From NCBI RefSeq assembly GCF_902167145.1, contig NC_050099.1, positions 246,524,588 to 246,588,587 of the forward strand: a DNA stretch of 64,000 nt, given 5' to 3'. This document shows, piece by piece, positions 45,682-56,119 of the stretch. A program made the position numbers and the translations under genes. The notes under the pieces are model-generated. The model saw only the letters and a list, made by a program, of their open reading frames with translations, had not been told where the DNA came from and ran no database searches. How positions within the stretch are numbered: the first letter of the stretch is position 1; each line of letters begins with the position of its first letter. The stretch is from Zea mays (taxonomy: Eukaryota; Streptophyta; Magnoliopsida; Poales; Poaceae).

Positions 45682-46193
45682 GGCGCCGGCGACGATCGCC
45701 TCACCCGAGGACTGGAGGACTGTGCCCGCTGCCGCCTGCACATCGCACTCGCAGCAATAAGCAGCAGCAGCCATGAAAACGAAACGAAGGTAAGCGTCAG
45801 CAGGCAGCATGCATGCGCGAGGGTTCCGTGGCCGTGCTTGTGTGTCAGGAATCAGGATAGAGATCGGATCGCCGGCCGATGTCATGGGTGTGTGGGATTT
45901 GAAGAAAAGGCTGCAAGAAAAGAACTTGAGCTAGCTAGGCACGCAAGGGTACAGTCTGACCTGTTCATGTGCTCTCTCGGCGTCACGTATATCATCGCAA
46001 TTCACATCACTGCTCATTGTTACTACGTTACGTACTCCAACATCATCTACTCACAGGCAACAAAACCATGCATGCTTGGAAACTGTAAACAGAAACTAGC
46101 ATGCATTGCATGGTCATTTCTGAACTGAAGGAGTCTACAAGGAACTGTAACCTCTGTGTGCACAAGCAGTTAATTTCTAAACATCCTATCGAG

Positions 46194-46197
46194 CAAC

Positions 46198-46234
<37 letters not shown>

Positions 46235-46236
46235 GA
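46194..46236. repeat. (CGA/CGG)n trinucleotide repeat
   Basis: CGGCGGCGG is followed by about ten GAC/CGA units. It lies about 520 bp upstream of the TDR start codon, within the presumed promoter or 5' UTR. Confidence 0.9.
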
Positions 46237-46465
46237 GCAAGAGGGAAACATAAAGCTACCTTTTTTTATGGGTTCCTGGCGACCGACCTCTGTCTGAATT
46301 CTGAAAGCGGTGACGAAACGCCTGCGGGTAATGACTCAACAGACGGGGAGGAGAAGTGAATCGATCAGCTGAAAGCTACTGCTAACTGAAGAATCCTTTT
46401 GTATTGCAGGACCAGTCCGGGACCGTTGCGTTGCCTCATGCATGTGTGGCAGGGCTAGCTAGTGC

Positions 46466-46482
46466 TGCATATATATATACAG
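46466..46482 (-). promoter_or_regulatory. Candidate TATA box upstream of TDR
   Basis: The minus strand reads GTATATATATATGCAGC. It is the clearest TATA-like run upstream of TDR but lies about 790 bp before the start codon, which would need a long or spliced 5' UTR. Confidence 0.25.
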
Positions 46483-46669
46483 GCGGCGTACGTTTCTTGT
46501 CTGAATTACCCCTCGGCAGGCTCTTCTCTAGCTCTCCATCCGTAAAAACAGGTAGTGGAACCTCGGGGTTTAACTGAAAGCAAAGCATGATTTACTGAAT
46601 AACACACACTCGTACCGTTGTCTCAAGGTGGTTGTGAGTAGGTCACTCGCAAGAAAGGCGTGACCGTGT

Positions 46670-46706
46670 TTTCTCTCTATCTCTCTCTCTCTCTCTCTTC
46701 TTCTCA
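46670..46706. repeat. (CT)n microsatellite
   Basis: TCTCTATCTCTCTCTCTCTC followed by TTCTTCTC. A simple repeat with no other signal. Confidence 0.85.
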
Positions 46707-46751
46707 ATTTGCTTTTCCTATGGGAACTCCCACGCTCTGGTATCTAATCTG

Positions 46752-47143
46752 TTAGAGCAAGGCTAATAGTTTAGCCAGCTGTTGGCTATAAGGCTATCCG
46801 CAGCGGTTTTTTCTAAATTTCTTCTTCTATAGCACTTTTTTGCGTCATATCGTCAACATTTCATCTTCTACTTTTTTATCTCCCGCAACGGTTCCCTCTA
46901 TTTTCTTCTCCTATACCCCACTACAACCATAAAATATCATTTCTATATCTTTTCATCATCTATTATTATTTTTCTCTCCTCTAACAAACACCGACGCCCT
47001 CTCAATCTAGCGTAGTACCGGTCTTTCCCCTTACACCGTTACCGGTAGAGGATTCTATAGCAGCATGCACTGCACTAGTCGTGTCACTCTATACGTCTAC
47101 GGTCCTAGGGGGCACCACGCCGAAAACGTTGCGGGTAGTCTAA
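46752..47143. mobile_element. Composite of MITE ends
   Basis: GAGCAAGGCTAATAGTTTAG at 46757 resembles one end of a common grass MITE family, and GCTTGGCTATTTTATTGGCTG near 47520 resembles sequence of its other half. Between them, GGCTATCCGCAGCGG and CGCAACGGTTCCCTC (46790-46900) look like a second family. Borders could not be fixed. Confidence 0.35.
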
Positions 47144-47468
47144 GGGTGTGTTTGGTTTGGCTTTTGGCTTTTGGCTTTGGCTTTTGCCCCCTAAAAGCCA
47201 AAAGCCAACCAAAGGGCTGGATCCAGGAAGCAGCTTTTTCTAAAAGCCGACTTTCTCGTAGTGCAAAACTGAAAGCACCCCTGGACCTGCTTTTAGTGGC
47301 TTTTGGATGGAACTGTGTAAACATATATCGAATAAATTTTAACGACTTTTAGTGGTTTCCACCAAACGATTTTTAGCTTTTTAACAGCACACAGCCTACA
47401 GCAGCTTTTTCCACAGCTCACAGCCCACAGCAACTTTTTCCACAGCCACAGCCCAACCAAACAGACCC
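47144..47468. mobile_element. PIF/Tourist-type MITE (325 bp)
   Basis: Ends GGGTGTGTTTGGTT and AACCAAACAGACCC, with TAA at 47141-47143 and 47469-47471. The interior has GGCTTTTGGCTTTTGG and AAAGCCAAAAGCC direct and inverted blocks. It is the same superfamily as the MITEs in the GCN1 introns. Confidence 0.88.
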
Positions 47469-47858
47469 TAAACCATTTACATGTCCTTTAGAGTTAACTA
47501 TGAAGTTATTGCATATAATAGCTTGGCTATTTTATTGGCTGCAAGAACATTGAATAATTATTAGTGGGTCCACAACCACACTCTCGTTCTCTCACCACTT
47601 GTTTAGGAATATGTGCTACAGCTAGCTACAGTCCGTCTTTTCTCTTTCTTCTCATGTCTCTACTCTAACTTGACAAAATAATTTAAAAGGGCTTTTCCAA
47701 ATGATTTGTAAAAAATAGCTGAGTGGTGCAAATGTGGTCCAAAATATTAAAAATATCAAATCAAATATATATGCTCATAAATGTTTTCATTTCAAAGTAA
47801 CTTATGTACATCTATCAAAATGCAAACTAGTTACATTTCTACACTTTATATTTGCGAG

Positions 47859-49661
47859 CACTACCGGAATCGACCGCACTCGGCAAAGCCTGAAAGACAC
47901 TCGGCAAAGTCGCACTCGGCAAAGAGAGCTCGGCACACAGTACATCGACAAAGCCTTCTTTGTCGAGTACTTTTTCTCGGGCACTCGGCACAGACTTTGC
48001 CGAGTGCCAGACAGTACTCGACAAAGAAAAGTCGCCATCACAGCGTCGGGGTGACGGAGACGGCGTCTTTGCCGAGTGTCTACCGGACAGCGCTCGGCAA
48101 AGTATCCGTCAGCGGGTCCCTTTGTCAGCCTATTTGCCATGTGTTGTCCGGCAGGCACTCGGCAAAGCATGTCTCTTGTCGAGTGCCAGGGCCACCACAC
48201 TCGGCAAAAAAGCTATACCAGTGCCCAGGTATTGGTACTTTGCTGAGTGCTATGACCCTGATACTCGGCAAAGTCCTTCTTTGCCGAGTGTAACACTCGA
48301 CAAAGTGCCCAGTGTCCACACGTTGACACTCGGCAGAGCATGCTTTGCCGAGTGTCGTCTTAAGACACTCAGCAAAGTACATTTTTATTTTTTTATTTTC
48401 CCAACCAAACTTTTTATTGTATGTTACTACACTATGTAGACCTACATGTACCATTTTGGGACAATTATAACAGTGTTTTCAATGGCTATTAGATTTAGTT
48501 CATTTATTTGAATTTCTTCGAAAAAATCACATTTGAACTGCAAGTCACTCGAAACTTGGAAAACCGCGCACGCAAAAATGATATTCATGCTATTTAGCAA
48601 AAGTTACGACCGATTTCAGGAGAGGACCGAAAACTTCGAGCACCGAGCTCACTAAACATGGTAGTGAACTTGCCATCCACATGTTTAAAAATTGTATAAA
48701 ACACAAACAAAGTTAAGAAATCATGAAACTTGTCCACGTGTCAAGATATCATATGTAGAGGTTGTGATAAAAATTTTAAAATGTTTTGATAAAGTTGTGG
48801 CGCACTATGTGTAGAAACCTAAGAAATCTACACATGAAATCATAAAGTTTCAATGTAGTTCTTCTAGATTTCTACACATAGTGTCTCACAACTTTCTCGA
48901 AACATTCTCAATTTTTTATCACATCCTCTACATATGATATCATGACACGTGGACAAGTTTCATGGTTTTCTGACTTTGTGTTTTATACAATTTTTAAACA
49001 TGTGGATGGCAAGTTCACGGCCATGTTTAATGAGCATGTTGCTCGAAGTTTCGGGTCCGCTCCTAAAATCGGTCGTAACTTGTGCTAAATAGCATGGGTA
49101 TCATTTTTGTCTGCACGGTTTTCCAAGTTTCGAGTGACTTGTAGTTCAAATCTGAATTTTCCGAAGAAATTCAAATAAACGAACTAAATCTACTAGCTAT
49201 TGAAAATACTGTTATAATTATCCCAAAATGGTACATGTAGGTCTACATAGTGTACAAATATACCACAAAAGTTTGGTTGGCAAAATAAAAAATAATAAAA
49301 ATATGCTTTGCCGAGTGCCCAAAGAAGGCACTCGGTAAAGAAGGCTTTGCTGAGTGTCAGCCTGTTTGCCGAGTGCCAACGCTCGGCCCTCGTCAAAGGT
49401 TAACGGCCGTCAGCTCTAGACGGCCGCTGACAGCCCTGTGCCGAGCGCCGCCTTCGCCGAGTGTTCGGCACTCGGTGAAGACGTCTTTGCCGAGTGTATT
49501 TCTATGCCGAGAGTCCTACGCTCGGTAAACGAGCTCGTTACTGAGAGCAGGACTTTGCCGAGTGCGGCACTCGGCAAAGGATTCTTTAACGAGTGCGGCA
49601 CTCGACAAAAAGCACTCGGCAAAGAGCCGAGCACTCGGTAAAGGCCCGGATTTCGGTAATG
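47859..49661. mobile_element. Non-autonomous CACTA element, near-palindromic (1803 bp)
   Basis: Starts CACTACCGGAAT and ends ATTTCGGTAATG, inverted repeats with two mismatches, flanked by the 3-bp duplication GAG (47856-47858, 49662-49664). Both subterminal regions (about 47870-48370 and 49300-49650) are packed with CTCGGCAAAG or TTTGCCGAGTG, the transposase-binding-type repeat of this grass family. The inner part is a second large inverted repeat: about 48410-48830 matches the complement of about 48850-49270 with scattered differences. There is no coding capacity for transposase. It lies 2.2 kb upstream of the TDR start codon. Confidence 0.92.
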
Positions 49662-49743
49662 GAGGCTATGGATGAGATGAGTTTTTTATGGATGGCTTGA
49701 GGTGTTATGATTGCATGTATTTATATAGACTGAGAGTTGGGTG

Positions 49744-49985
49744 GTTACATGATAGATCTAATTTGGTACTTATCTGTTACAACCATATCCTATATATTAG
49801 GAACTCTAACAAACTAGAAACCAAATCTGTTACATAATATATCTAATCTGGTACTTATCTGTTACAGTCTTATCCTATCTATTAGTAACTCTAACAAACT
49901 CGAAACCAAATCCGTTACATGACAGATCTAATTTGATACTTATCTGTTACAATTCTATCCTATATGTTAGGAACTCTAACTTATC
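49744..49985. repeat. 85-bp tandem repeat, 2.8 copies
   Basis: Units start GTTACAT at 49744, 49829 and 49914, each carrying TACTTATCTGTTACA and ACTCTAACAAACT. The upstream TATTTATATAGACTGAG suggests that it is part of an LTR, but no LTR borders were found. Confidence 0.85.
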
Positions 49986-50089
49986 TCTTTTATTCCAATA
50001 ATATTGTTGTTAATTTGTACTAATCATATTAGTCCTTCAATTTAAATAAATCTTAGAATATGTTTTATTTGAATTTTTAAATTAATTTT

Positions 50090-50706
50090 TTGGACGTTAC
50101 ACGCGAGCTGAAAGGAGTATTTTCTTAAATATCTTATTGCGATATCCTAATTTGTATCAACTTTACCTAAAGGACGTCGTGTACAAACAAACCAACCAAA
50201 CATACATCGATCTATTATATTAGCTTATATTTCTATGTTTTTATTTCTATTTTAAATTTAAAATTCAAGTCTAATCTAGAGATGAGTTAAATTTTCTATT
50301 TCAAGCATAAATTGCAACAAACAAAAACTCAACATGAATGCAAAGCATTTTATTAATAAATTTATCCATTTAAGCAAATGAAAATTAGTAGGAATAATTC
50401 ATGTAACATGTTTTACAATAATAATTATTAAAGAAATTAATTCAAACACATAGCCACATTTTAGAAGTACAATAAAATAAATTTATTATCTTCACATATT
50501 TATTTAAAAAGGATATAATTTCTTATGTAAAATCTATATTAAGAGATAGTTTAACTTAATTCTTTTTTTGGAAAATAAATCTTTAACACAAAGAATAGTT
50601 CACATAAGAATCTTTTAGGAAATCTATTATTTGAAAACACATTTATTTAAATCATGAAATAAGTTTTCCTAATTTATCTAGAATAGGATTTTTGGAGTGT
50701 TACAGG
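50090..50706 (-). repeat. Probable Ty3/gypsy LTR fragments
   Basis: On the minus strand, sequence starting TGTAACACTCCAAAAATCC (from about 50705) and TGTAACGTCCAAAAAATT (from about 50102) resembles the start of chromovirus-type LTRs. The region is AT-rich with no coding signal. No matching ends or duplications were found. Confidence 0.35.
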
Positions 50707-51150
50707 TTGCCCGAGAGCGCGCGCGGCGGTGGACCCCCGGCTGGTGGCTGCGGTGGTCGCGCTCCTTGACCCGGGCGCGCGGTGGCGGCGGTTCCCAGGT
50801 TGGTGGCGGCGGCTCCCTGATCCAAAGGGCGAGCGACGGTGGGGCCCCTGTGTGGGCAAGCGACGGCGTCCCCGGAGCCTAGAGGCGACGGCACTCCCAA
50901 GGTGAGCGAGCAAGCGGTGCCCCCGACGTGCGAGTAGCGATGGCACTACACGAGGCGCGAGGTTCGAGCGGTGTCACGAAAGGCGTGAAGTGCGCGCAGC
51001 GACGATCGCGCGTGACATCCTTCGATTCGGCACAATTCGGGCGGCCCGAGTGACGACCTCCATCTGTGTTTGTGTTGTTGACGACGTCCTCCAGTGACTA
51101 CCCCTCTGATTCGTGTTGTCTTTCGATTATTATATTTTATTACTACCACA
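50706..51150. other. GC-rich non-coding block
   Basis: An abrupt change from AT-rich to GC-rich DNA (GAGCGCGCGCGGCGG) occurs at 50706. Frames exist on both strands (up to 90 codons) but are arginine/glycine-rich and low in complexity, as expected from composition. I support no gene here. Confidence 0.4.
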
Positions 51151-51249
51151 TGTACTATTTACGCTAAAAACTATACAATTTTATGCTTAAATACGGAGTT
51201 CGTATATCAGTTTACTGTATGCACATTAGAAAGACAATTCCTTGATTTA

Positions 51250-51430
51250 TGGTGTTCATAATTACCATAAAAAATCAAATCAAATCATTTATGTTCGTAA
51301 ATGCTAGAGTTTTACGTCTGGCATAAAACTGCACTAATTCTTGCTTGTTCGTAATTACCATAAAAATTAAATCAAATCACTTATGTTCGTAACTTCCAGA
51401 TTTTTCCGTCTGCCAGAAAACTGTTCCTAA
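51250..51430. repeat. Imperfect direct repeat of about 100 bp
   Basis: GTTCATAATTACCATAAAAA to CTGGCATAAAACTG is repeated as GTTCGTAATTACCATAAAAA to CTGCCAGAAAACTG directly downstream. Origin unknown. Confidence 0.7.
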
Positions 51431-51848
51431 TTTCCGCTAGCGTTCTTAGTTGGACCGATATTAAGTTTTTTTATCAATTATGCTACACGGTGTAAGTATT
51501 TATGCGACGTTGTATAAGAATTTATGCTATGTGTGACTCATGTCATCCTATTTTTTGCGCGTGCAGTGGAAAAAAAATATAATCTAACATTTTCGCGCAT
51601 TCAAGGATCTGTATAAAAATAGAAACTGTGTGCATGTGACTCCCACGTATAAAAATAGAAACTGTATACATGCGACTCCCATGTTTTTTGGATGTGCCAT
51701 AAAAATCGGATCGTTACACAACCCACTAGAGCTATAAACCTCTCACATTGGCTCGGTATTTATGTTTATAAATGAGGGGTTTTATGCTCAAAACTTAAGG
51801 TTTTTATGCTCTAACCTGGAGATGCATCCACCAGTGAACCACATGCCA

Positions 51849-52485
51849 GATTTTTTTACGCAGTGTACCGTATTGCATAAATACCTACACCGTGTAACAT
51901 AATTTATATAAGTATATATCATAAACTTGGTTGTAACGAGTCTAGTTGCATGGATGTTGGAGCGATCCTATATTTATGAAGAAAATAAATCATTTAAATA
52001 AGATTTTTTGTTTACATGCATGCCAATCTATTTTCCTTTCGTCGCACGTCTTGCCATTCTAAATTTATGCGCATGCAGCAGGAAACAGATTTTTACGTAC
52101 CAAATTGCATAAATACCTACACCGTGTAGCATAATTAGTATCAGTATATATCATAAACTAGTTCTAACGAGTTTAGCTGCATGGCTGTTGGAGGGATCCT
52201 ATACTTATGGAATAAATAAAGCATTAAATACGATTTTTGTTTCCATGCATGGCAATTCATTTCCTTTCATTGCACATTTTTTCTATCTTAAATTTGTGCG
52301 CATGCAGTGGGTAACAGATTTTTACGCAGTGTAGCATATTTAGTTTCAATATATATAATAAACTAGACCTAACGAGCCTACTTGCATGGTTGTTGCAGCG
52401 ATCCTATATTTATGAAGGAAATAAAGCATTTAAAAATAGAAATCGTCACACATCTATTTTCTAAATTTACGCGCATGCAGGGAAC
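51849..52485. repeat. Tandem repeat of about 230-240 bp, 2.7 copies
   Basis: Units begin GATTTTTACG at 51849, 52088 and 52318. They share ACCTACACCGTGTA, CATAAACT, CGAGTCTAGTTGCATGG, GCGATCCTATA and the closing GCGCATGCAG. The third unit lacks the GCATAAATACCTACACC segment. There is no coding potential. It is satellite-like or part of an unrecognised transposon. Confidence 0.8.
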
Positions 52486-54646
52486 ATGTTTGACTCATTC
52501 ATGCATTCTTTTTTGGCGCGCACGGACGTGGGGTGGACGGCACACAGACTTGGTGGACGCGCCGGACTGGACCAGGTCACAGGAATGACCGGCCTGGGCT
52601 TCCTCAAACTATTTGAAGCACATGGCTTCTAATATACCTACCCTATATATATATGCTTTTTTCAACGAATCGATACTAGTTATGGACGAACCTTTTAAGT
52701 GCAAGCAAGCCTAAAAAAGTCCACATGCAAATGGATAGCAAAGTTGAATTTGGTACCTTGAAATATGAATACCATACCCACTAACCCACCAATTTCACAC
52801 CTTTTTCATGGTATACATGGTTGTAATGGTGCTATCATTTGTTGATTGGTCTAGACTATGGTTCCTCAAGAATCAAACCTATAATGAAGACAAGTTAGAG
52901 GACGCAACACGAGATGTGGTTGACCATGTCGATAAGGTGAGAGAAGTCACACATGAAAGTACCCAAAGGGATCATGATGGTTCCACAGATGAAACACACA
53001 CTTCCTTTGTTGGTGTTTTGGTCCTACACAGAGTCCAATCCAAAAAAGAGAAACACAAGCTTTCACCACAACGGGAAGATTTCACCCCCATGCGACACTA
53101 CTATAGTGGTGAGAATAGTCTATCAATAACATCAGTCGATCCTACCTTGTTCGATTGTCATGTGGGTTCTAGTGCCACTGGTAATCGTGCCTTTTGGCTA
53201 TATGAGACAAGGCAACCCTCCCCTTCGAAGTATCTAAGAGACATCTCCCACCCTTAGACACTTCTTCAATGTCGGGATTTATAGTTTCTCCCACGCTCAT
53301 TATTGTAACCTCGACTACATACTTTGGTCCCTTTGTGCTTAGGAACATGTTTGAAACCCCTCTAGACATACAATGGGTTGTTTGAATGAATTTAAACCTC
53401 ACGCTTTTGAGAGATAAGTAATCTAAACACATGTGTGACATTAAGTTCACTAGTTGGTGATATGAAACACCAATATGGGGCATTGGCGACTCTCGTGCAT
53501 GTTGGTGGTATCCCTCTTCCTCTAGATGAGGGTCATCTTCTTCATGTCATTCTCATACTAAGGATCTCTTGCTCCCATGGTGAAGAATTGCTTTTACTGC
53601 TTTGGGAATTGGAGTGATAAACACACAACAAACTTGGCTAGCATAAACATCTGGTACACTGAAACCACAAATTTATCCTAGCAAAAACCTCATGAGAGTG
53701 TGAACATGGGGTGTCATATTTATGCCACATAGGGATGCACATACTGGCGTGTTGCTCCCACTCTTGGAGATTTACCGTTGTGACGTGAAGCACTTGCATT
53801 TGGTAGCCTAGAACTTATATACTCATGTGTTGACCCATGTGCATACACACCATCACACCTAAATATGAAAGTGGATATAAGATACCAATATGCCCATGGG
53901 CAATAGACATGATGGACAAGGATATGAGTGTGTGAATCTGGCCACAAGCACGAATGCAGATATGTCCTCAACCCCAACGGTTATTAACTAGTTAACAAGA
54001 AATTTTCTATTTGCATCTGCAAACCCACCATACCCACTCCATCCCCAACCACCCATGTCTCGCTGCCATACGCCCTTGGGTCCCAACTCATCCTCTCCTC
54101 TCTCCATCCTCTCCTTGGTTCCTAGGGAGAGCCCACAAAATCTTCTCTCCAGCTTTTGGTGGGCACATGGGTATGCCCATGGATAGCGAGCACGGGCACA
54201 AGATGACACTTGTGGCGGATAACAAACACAAACACAAATTTTTGCTCCGGGCATAGGTACGAAGCGTCAGTATCCATGGGTGTTTTATCGGTAGCCATCT
54301 ATAATCACACCTAAGGATTTCTTGTGTCGACGACTACATTAAAATACAGTCTTTGCATACATTAATATGCGTATCTATCTAATACTACATGTATCTAGAA
54401 AGGATGTAATTCTAGAAGTTCAGTTGAATCTTTTTAAGTTTAATAAAATCTATATAAAAGTACTAATATTTGATATAATAATATACCATTAAATCTATTA
54501 TAAAATATATTTCACAACATCTCTATACTAAAGAAAAAATGATAATATTTTTTATAAACCTAGTCAAAATTATTTGACTTAGACCCTACCTAGAGGTGCA
54601 TCCTAATTGGGATGGACATGGGGGACGACACGCCACTCCACACATA
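52486..54646. other. Intergenic DNA without a recognised gene
   Basis: The longest frame is 149 codons at 52808-53257 (plus), beginning MVYMVVMVLSFVDWSRLW, with no domain I recognise, no introns supported and no matching motif. Other frames are shorter and look random. Low-complexity stretches occur near 54020-54120. I see no reliable feature. Confidence 0.4.
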
Positions 54647-54654
54647 TATAGGAT

Positions 54655-55090
54655 TAGGGATGGGAATGGAGAATTCTTCATCATGGAATGACTCCCATCT
54701 CTATTCCTGCGAATGCTCACGGGGAAATTTCTCTCCTATCATCGTCCCTGCCCGGGAATTTATTCCCTCGGGGAATCTATCCTCGTTAGAAAAAATGTAA
54801 TACTGAGACAAATTCAAGTTAATTATATCAAATCAATATAAATTGAGCAAATAAGATTTAAAATTATAAGAGATATCTATTTTAGAGTTTAGTTTGATTG
54901 TTATAATAGGCTATGCATTGTTGAGCTTTTAGTATAATTTTAACATGTCAATAGACGAAGATAAGAGAAGTTCGTGGGACGGATACACGGGAACGTGACC
55001 CCATCCCCATGAATCCAACGAGGACTACTTGTCCCCTAATAGAGGAATTACACGCGAAAAATCGAGGATCAGGTCTCATTGCTATCTCTA
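54655..55090. mobile_element. hAT-like MITE (436 bp), tentative
   Basis: The left end TAGGGATGGGAATGGAGA is an imperfect inverted match to the right end TCTCATTGCTATCTCTA. The 8-bp flanks TATAGGAT (54647-54654) and TATACCAT (55091-55098) agree at six positions. Eight bases is the hAT duplication length. Confidence 0.5.
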
Positions 55091-55289
55091 TATACCATAT
55101 AGGTAGGCCAAACAAAGCATTAATTATATTGGATGGATAGCCAATTACACGGATGGCATACATCTACTCCATATATTCTCTCTCTATTATCTACTTCGAT
55201 TAATATTGATATATTTAAAATGACTAATGTACGTACATATTATTATGCCAAAACACAGGAATGCAGTAAAAGGCTAACCGTAGGGGTGT

Positions 55290-56068
55290 CTTTGAAACAC
55301 AGGTGAATCATATAGAAAATTTACAAGAAATTCGTAGACATCATGTTCGAACCAGAAATGAGCCGGCGGACTGTCCGGCCCTGAGGCTGGACGGTCCGCG
55401 GTCCGGACGGTCCGCGCCTGTGGGCCGGACTGTCCGCGCGTGCGCAGAGCAGATTAGGGTTCCGAGTTTTGTGCTACGGTTGTTGGCTAAAATCGCGGGA
55501 TTAGCTCGGAATCAGTTGTGTAAAGGGTCCAGCCCCCCTCCTCTATAAATAGAGAGGTCTACGGCCGATTTGTAATAATCAACAATCGAATCAATACAAC
55601 TTTTATTCGCATTTTATCCTAGGAGTAGTTCTAGTCTAGTTTAGGTTTAGTCTCTCAATCCCCAAATTCTTCGCCTCTCTTCGACTCTACGCCGATTGGA
55701 GGAGTCTAGGTCGGCCGGCCCGAGCCTAGACAACCCCTAGGATCTCTCCTCCCCGACGGGGTCCCTCCCGGGAGCGAGATCCAGGCCACCGCCGGCGACT
55801 TCCGCCGCCCCTGCGCACGCGCGGACCGTCTGGCCTCAGGGCACGGACCGTCCGGCCGTCAGGCAGAGGATTCAAGCTCCTGCACCAGGTCGCGGACCGT
55901 CCGGCCCCAGGCCGCGGACCGTCCGCGCCTGACCAGAGAGCACCACCGCCTCGCGCCAGGTCGCGGACCGTCCGACTCCGTGCCGCGGACCGTCCGCGCC
56001 TGACCAGAGAGCACCGCCACTGGTTCTTCTTTAGTATTTGGCGCTCCGAAAAGGCGTCAACATACTTT
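55290..56068 (+). repeat. LTR and leader of a Ty3/gypsy element
   Basis: Contains CTATAAATAGAGAGG (55542-55556), a good promoter, then GGAGGAGTCTAGG, and TTTGGCGACTCCGCTGGGGA at 56069-56088, a string common just inside gypsy elements of the Tat/Athila type. The palindrome-like motif CGGACGGTCCG or CGGACCGTCCG recurs many times, for example 55390-55440 and 55810-56000. The exact LTR ends were not fixed. The left border is placed near the change from AT-rich DNA at about 55290-55330. Confidence 0.65.
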
Positions 56069-56119
56069 TTGGCGACTCCGCTGGGGAAAACATATCTAAG
56101 CTTATCAAATCGGCCCTCA

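Noticed and set aside
47781..48439. Frames of 100-170 codons in the CACTA left arm
   Set aside because: They are translations of the CTCGGCAAAG subterminal repeat on either strand, with no transposase similarity.
50674..51149. Possible gene in the GC-rich block
   Set aside because: Arg/Gly-rich low-complexity frames occur on both strands with no splice or domain support.
52808..53257. 149-codon frame as a novel gene
   Set aside because: No domain, no supporting exons, and composition and context are like surrounding transposon-derived DNA. Kept only as a remark.
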